Below are positions 58,460 through 64,000 of a stretch of DNA of 64,000 nt, one piece after another. Origin of the DNA: Mactromeris polynyma (lineage: Eukaryota; Mollusca; Bivalvia; Venerida; Mactridae); the NCBI GenBank assembly GCA_032209605.1, contig JASFXZ010000098.1, positions 7,501 to 71,500 on the forward strand. The letters run 5' to 3'. How positions within the stretch are numbered: position 1 is the first letter of the stretch; each line of letters opens with the position of its first letter. The translations under genes and the position numbers were made by a program. Under the pieces are notes generated by a model that was not told the origin of the DNA, made no database searches, and saw only the letters and a program-made list of their open reading frames with translations.

Positions 58460-59866
58460 ACAGCTGATGCGTTTACAGTTTTCTGTGCTACTGTATATTA
58501 TGTCAATCAAAAGCTGATGAGTTAACTGTTTTCTGTGCTACTGTATATTATGTCAATCAACATCTGATGAGTTTACAGTTTTTAGTGCTAATGTATATCA
58601 TGTCAGTCAACAGCTGATAAGTTTACTGTTTTATGTTCTACTGTATATCATGTCAATCAACAGCTGATTAGTTTACTGTTTCCTGTTCTACTGCATATCA
58701 TGTCAATCAACAGCTGTTGAGTTTACTGTTTTCTGTGCTACTGTATATCATGTCAATCAACAGCTGATGAGTTTACTGTTTTCTGTGCTACTGTATATCA
58801 TGTCAATCAACAGCGGTTGAGTTTACTGTTTTCTGTGCTATTGTATATCATGTCAATCAACAGCTGTTGAGTTTACTGTTTTATGTGCTATTGTATATCA
58901 TGTCAGTCAACAGCTGATGAGTGTACTGTTTTCTGTGCTACTGTCTGTCATGTCAGTCAACAGCGTATGAGTTTACTGTTTGCTGTGCTACTGTCTGTCA
59001 TGTCAATCAACAGCTGTTGAGTTTACTGTTTTATGTGCTACTGTCTGTCATGTCAATCAACAGCTGTTGAGTTTACAGTTTGCTGTGCTACTGTCTGTCA
59101 TGCCAGTCAACAGCTGTTGAGTTTACTGTTTTCTGTGCTATTTGTATATCATGTCAATCAACAGCTGATTAGTTTTCTTTTCCTGTGCTACTGTCTGTCA
59201 TGTCAATCAACAGCTGATGAGTTTCCTGTTTGCTAAGCTACTGTCTGTCATATCAGTCATCAGCTGATGAGTTTACTGTTTGCTGTGCTACTGCCTGTCA
59301 TGTCAATCAACAGCTGTTGAGTTTACTGTTTTATGTGCTACTGTCTGTCATGTCAATCAAAGCTGTTGAGTTTACTGTTTTATGTGCTACTGTCTGTCAT
59401 GTCAGTCAACAGCTGTTGAGTTTACTGTTTTCTGTGCTATTGTATATCATGTCAATCAACAGCTGATGAGTTTAGTGTTTGCTGTGCTACTGTATGTCAT
59501 GTCAATCCACAGCTTTTGAGTTAACTGTTTTCTGTGCTATTGTATATCATGTCAATCAACAGCTGTTGAGTTTACTGTTTGCTGTGCTACTGTCTGTCAT
59601 GTCAATCCACAGCTTTTGAGTTTACTGTTTTCTGTGCTATTGTATATCATGTCAATCAACAGCTGATGAGTTTACTGTTTGCTGTGCTACTGTCTGTCAT
59701 GTCAACAGCTGATGAGTTTACTGTTTGCTGTGCTACTGTCTGTCATGTCAATCCACAGCTTTTGAGTTTATTGTTTTCTGTGCTATTGTATATCATGTCA
59801 GTCAACAGCTGATGAGTTTACTGTTTTCTGTGCTACTGCGTATAATGTCAATCAACAGCTGATGCA
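58460..59866. repeat. 50-bp minisatellite, ~28 units
   Basis: The unit is TGTCAATCAACAGCTGATGA then GTTTACTGTTTTCTGTGCTA and CTGTATATCA. Variants are CAGCTGTTGAG, TTTGCTGTGC, CTGTCTGTCA and TATATCATGTCAGTCA. It lies inside the proposed 6.3-kb intron of the secreted-protein gene. Small open frames on + are repeat artefacts. Confidence 0.94.
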
Positions 59867-60267
59867 AGTAACTTATATATATATGAATGCATTTGGAAGC
59901 AATTCGATTTCATCCTTATGTGATACATGTAGTGGCACTGAGCAAACGGCTATGCAGCTAGGTCTGTATGATTATGAGATTGGTGGAGATTCACCCCACT
60001 ACGTTTAGCCTTAGAGTTTGTAGAGTCTATTATACAAACTGTTAGATAATTGCAATGTATGCATGTATATTTTTATCCCATGCTATTTATCCAAAGACAA
60101 ACCTGCAAACATCATGTGTAGCCATTGTCTAGCTGTACGAACGTTGTAAGTCGTCAGTCGTTGCCATCATGATTCGGATATTTTACTCGGGATATTTTGT
60201 TCGGTTTGTGATGCGGTTATTTGTTTGTGGTACAGTACCATAAGGTTTTGTTTACTACCACTTTCAG
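59867..60267. other. Intron end before exon 2
   Basis: Single-copy sequence; ends with TTGTTTACTACCACTTTCAG, a good pyrimidine tract and acceptor. Confidence 0.45.
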
Positions 60268-60409
60268 CGGAGAAGCAGAATACAGTAAAGCAATCATTAG
60301 ACTATGTGTTCAGTATAAGTCCTGGCTCGTGTGGAGCTGGTACTGGAGAAACACTTCCCTTACAATTTGACGTAGAAGCTTGGAACCAGTATACCGATCC
60401 TGCCATCCG
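60268..60409 (+). CDS. Candidate second exon of a secreted protein (unidentified)
   Basis: A 142-base exon between ACCACTTTCAG|CG and CATCCG|GTAACA. Entered in phase 1, it codes EKQNTVKQSLDYVFSISPGS then CGAGTGETLPLQFDVEAWNQ and YTDPAI, and leaves in phase 2. The composition is soluble and extracellular-like. Phase 1 matches the signal-peptide exon at 53,900-53,948, so together they would start a secreted or membrane protein whose remaining exons lie beyond the recognisable part of the window. I do not recognise the family. An RNA read across the 6.3-kb intron would settle it. Confidence 0.5.
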
Positions 60410-61650
60410 GTAACAAGATAACTATTCACTGTTGTGTTCTGTTGTGTTAATAATGACGTTAAAGAGTTTTCATCAATGAACGTGTTCATTATTATTCTAG
60501 TGTTTGCTATTATTTCACTTGATTAAAGGATGCATGCAATCCAAACTAAAGTGTGTATGTAGAACCCATGTTTAACTATGTTCTATGGGAGACAACTCTT
60601 TTAGCTACTGGATTGTTTGTTTATGAAATAATCTCCCTTAACGTCTCAAACATCGGTACCGGGACCAAGTAAGATCTATAAAACAATATAAAAATGGTAC
60701 ATTCTATATTGGTGATGAACAATATCATCTAGTCGGTATGCAGACTATCGGAACTTTTCAATTAGCAGACTAAAATATAATTGTAGGAGACGGTCAGAAA
60801 ATGTAATATGTACAAAGTATGCAACAACTGAATGATTGTTTAGTTAACTAATTTGAAATATTATTGTTTATGTCTATTCACTTGGGAAGCAATTATCATG
60901 CTAGATATATATATCTAAATATATTATATATATACATGCGTGAAAAAATAGATGCATTTCAACCTGACAAATCACATGGTGTAGGATAAATGTTGACCCA
61001 TGACCTATCAGATGAGTCCATTGGAACGGGTGAAATGGAACGTTTGTCATTTAATGACAGGCTACTTTACAGTTATTTATGCATAATCAATTAGCGATTT
61101 ATGTCAATAAGCAATGTACAGTTTCCGAAATGTGTTCCTTCATCGGAAAACATAAACTGTTCATGATTCTCTGCATTAAAACATATCGGAGTCAGATTCG
61201 TCCAATGTTGTCTCGGAATGATGATAACAAGGTCAACAAGTTTGTGAATATTGCAGTATCCATCTGACCACATTCTTTCTACACAAACAAGAAATGGGCA
61301 TATCCACGAATTGTATAAACTTGTAAAGCACGACATTTACAATATGTTTGTGACTGTGATAACTGTGTAATACATGTATTATATAAATAAAAGAGTAAGT
61401 TGGGGTTTCGACATACCGTACACCCGATCTCACATAAGTTATTGTGTCGAGCGCTTTACTGTCATGACCATTCAAACTTACGACCAATTATATTTTAATC
61501 GAACCAGTTAAACACTGACCTACCTGTATCAAAGAATAGTTGACAATTCTATTGATACAGATGTACAGGCACGACTCAGTTCTTGACGTGTATGTATATC
61601 AGTGGGGCCGAGTGTTGCCTATAAGTTTGTATATTAATTACTACGGAACC
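60410..61650. other. Intron-like single-copy sequence
   Basis: No exon or array recognised. Frames on both strands near 61,080-61,340 (60-80 codons) lack family features or clear splice sites. A short TATATA tract is at about 60,905-60,935. Confidence 0.35.
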
Positions 61651-61991
61651 TGTTTCCGCCATCAAGTTGTTGACTAAACGGGCTAGCGACAACTTGAAAT
61701 TAGGGTCTAATTTCTATTTTTCGCGCTGAAAACAAATCCACGAAAAGTAAAAATGTTGAAGTTTTTGACACGATAATAATCGAACAAATCTGTCTACTTT
61801 TCAAGTTGTCGTGAGAAATAATTTCTTAGCGCGACAAGCTGAAATTAGCCAATTGAAATTTCAATCTTTCGTGTTAACTAATGGGTCGACAATTTGAGTT
61901 CAATACTTCAGCTTTTCTACTTTTCGCGCTTTCGACCTTAAATTTCCAAGTGTCGCGTATCCGTTTAGTCGACAACTTGATGGCGGAAACA
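61651..61991. mobile_element. MITE with ~31-bp terminal inverted repeats
   Basis: The left end TGTTTCCGCCATCAAGTTGT (61,651) and right end ACAACTTGATGGCGGAAACA (to 61,991) are inverted repeats of about 31 bases with one mismatch. Similarity extends imperfectly outward to about 61,636 and 62,005 (TACGGAA against TACGAAA). The 341-bp interior is non-coding and itself repeats CAACTTGAAATT and CGCGCT motifs in both orientations. No clear target duplication is seen, so the superfamily is undetermined. Confidence 0.8.
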
Positions 61992-64000
61992 GAATTTCGT
62001 AAATTACCACATTGTAATCTTGGTGTTTGTCTTTCAGTACGGCTAATCTTTTGTCGAAAGTTATGCAACGTGACAATGGTACATTGGACTCCCTAAGTGA
62101 CGAGTTTTTCTTTCTCTTGGTTCGCAATAACGTTAATGGTGATTCTCCAATATTTGGATCTGGGATAGCAATAGATATATGTGTGCTCAGGTAATCTTCA
62201 ATATACATTTTACTATAAAATTCGCCGTTTGTACAAACAGGTTCGTTTACCATCATACATTATGTAGAATAATGTTCATTGTCTAATTAAGACGTTTGTT
62301 CAGCAACAAATAACAACAATAATTGTTGCAATAGACAAGATTTGCTACTGTCAAGTAGCGCCGTAGCCAAACTGAGGCGCACCGAGGCAGTTGCCTCGGT
62401 TAAAATTTGCAGAGCAAAAAATCAATCAGAAGAATAAAATGCAATGAAAATAATAAGATCGACTTTTGAATTGGAGAATCGACCACAATGAGTTATATTT
62501 AATTACGCAAAATGCCGTAGCCACAGAAACTGAGGCAAGTCGAGGCACCATCCTCGCAATCATTTACCACTACCGGGACTCCGTATTGTTCAAATTATTC
62601 CGCATGGGAATCACTCCGTCGGCTCGCATTGCACCCTACTGTAAACAATGGTGGACATCGCTACATACAGGGCAAGAATCGGCTGTTTTTCGATCGCTTC
62701 TGTGTTTGCGATTGACCTGGACACATTTCGAGTGGTTGGGCGCTGCCGGTTTTATGGGGGACTTTAGTCGGTTATCCGCCCTTGTCTAACAGGTGCCCGT
62801 TTGGTGGCGCTGTTGTCGAATAGGTCCTTTGTTTACTTTCGCATTTCAGATCGATATCAGCGTCAATTCTGATGTTTTCATCGAAGTTTAATTGTATTGT
62901 TGTTGTTGTTTATTAATACATTTCCAAGCCAATTTGATAGTTTAAAAGACTGCTGTGAAAAACAATTTTGGTTAAATAATCTTTAAAAAGGTGTAAAGAT
63001 CGACCAAACAATGGATGTAGATCACGCCAGCAATATGTCATCATGACATTTTTTATGTACACAAGTGTCCTATTTTCACCAGCACAAGGCGTAAAAATCA
63101 AGATAAACGAAGAGGTCAAATCCAGGTATTATTTGTCTGTGCAGCAATTCTTGTGACATCAATTTTATTTTGAGCAAGAATTAACATTCCAAGATGTTTG
63201 AAGTCGCTGGCCAAGTCTTTGAAGTAAATATTTTTGGATGACAGACGCAGTCCCATTGTGCAAATTACTAATTGAGATCAAAGATGGGTTTGGTTTGGTA
63301 TAACTGTTTATGAGGTCGCCCGTCGCCGCGCACATTTTATAATGCACTTTATGGTATTTTGGTCGACCCGGTATGTCCCCCGCACACCATAAATAGACTT
63401 TTTAAAACCGAAGGGGGAAATTTACCTGCCAGTATAGCAGTATAGATCAAACAGACAATTTTTGAAGCCAAAGACGGTTACAGTGCCAATGAGACCTATC
63501 GTACAGTTACCATTTTCTGGCACCTAACCAGTACTTTTGATTGATATGACCACGGACCTATATACCCCGTGATATGACCTAATCGTTGAAATTATCAATG
63601 GGATTAATTATATCTTACCGGAAATTAACACATAATAAAGATCTCCTGTGGTTTTATGACTCTTGTGTTTTTACAGCTGACACATGGGGCAATTTAGTGA
63701 AATTTAGGTCTTATCTTCTGTCTAGGGCGTGGCTTATGAATTGCAAAACAATTAGCATCAACCAATCAGATTAAATGAACCGTAAGAAATATATATTAAT
63801 TAATGTCAATTATCATTCGAATTTCATATCAAATTAGATGACACTTTAGAATACGATATATTACTCATTTTTCTACTTACATAAATTGTAAACACCCAGT
63901 GCAAATGAAATATTAAATGAAGAAATAACTCCTTTTCTCACTCCTCTAAATTTAAATTACTATTGAAAGACAGACTCAAAAGTAAGTAACCAATACTGGT
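61992..64000. other. Single-copy sequence to window end
   Basis: No gene recognised. Near 62,355 and 62,513 GCCGTAGCCA..AACTGAGGC..CGAGGCA occurs twice in direct orientation about 160 bases apart, perhaps a dispersed-repeat remnant. A 107-codon frame at 62,466-62,789 has no recognisable motif. An acceptor-like TTGTGTTTTTACAG at about 63,675 is followed by about 100 open bases but no donor was found. Confidence 0.35.

Noticed and set aside
61079..61487. Frames of 62-84 codons on both strands as further exons of the secreted-protein gene
   Set aside because: No matching phase-2 acceptor and no domain signature.

Overview
The window is animal nuclear DNA, most likely from the end of a chromosome of a marine invertebrate, probably a mollusc. 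The reasons are: (CCCTAA)n/(TTAGGG)n telomere-type arrays in four places, all with the C-rich strand on +; GT-AG intron signals; a Mag-like Ty3/gypsy retrotransposon primed by tRNA-Ser; several LINE relics; tRNA-derived SINE-like pieces; and no bacterial gene organisation. The mollusc assignment is inference. Orientation of the arrays places the original chromosome end to the left of base 1.

Roughly 25 kb of the 64 kb is tandem repeat. Bases 1-17,570 are a mosaic subtelomere. It holds a G-rich 7/14-bp minisatellite, four interstitial telomeric arrays, a three-level nested satellite (12 bp within about 120 bp within 430 bp), a 193-bp satellite, tRNA-like repeats and one long intronless-looking gene on the minus strand (11,894-14,644, 916 codons). 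That gene has a possible Myb/SANT-like C-terminus and a TATA box touching the minisatellite. Bases 1-2,293 are an almost perfect second copy of 15,190-17,496, so the sequence left of base 1 may carry another copy of the gene.

Bases 17,570-31,996 hold a 14-bp array, one phase 1-1 exon coding an immunoglobulin-like domain, an 8.3-kb A/C-rich array (35-bp units in 996-bp higher-order copies, passing into 29-bp units), a LINE relic and a 28-bp array.

Bases 33,468-50,932 are transposon-rich. There is a 1.9-kb foldback element with 24-bp terminal inverted repeats, a broken gypsy-type element (37,387-42,389), a 2.7-kb 29-bp minisatellite, and a clear nest in which one LINE (46,433-49,818) inserted into another (45,785-50,932).

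From 50,965 to the end there are 27-bp and 50-bp minisatellites, LINE fragments and a MITE. There is also a likely secreted-protein gene on +: a signal-peptide exon (53,900-53,948) and a phase-compatible second exon (60,268-60,409), presumably continuing past the window. Most long open frames in the repeats are artefacts of repeat units that lack stop codons.
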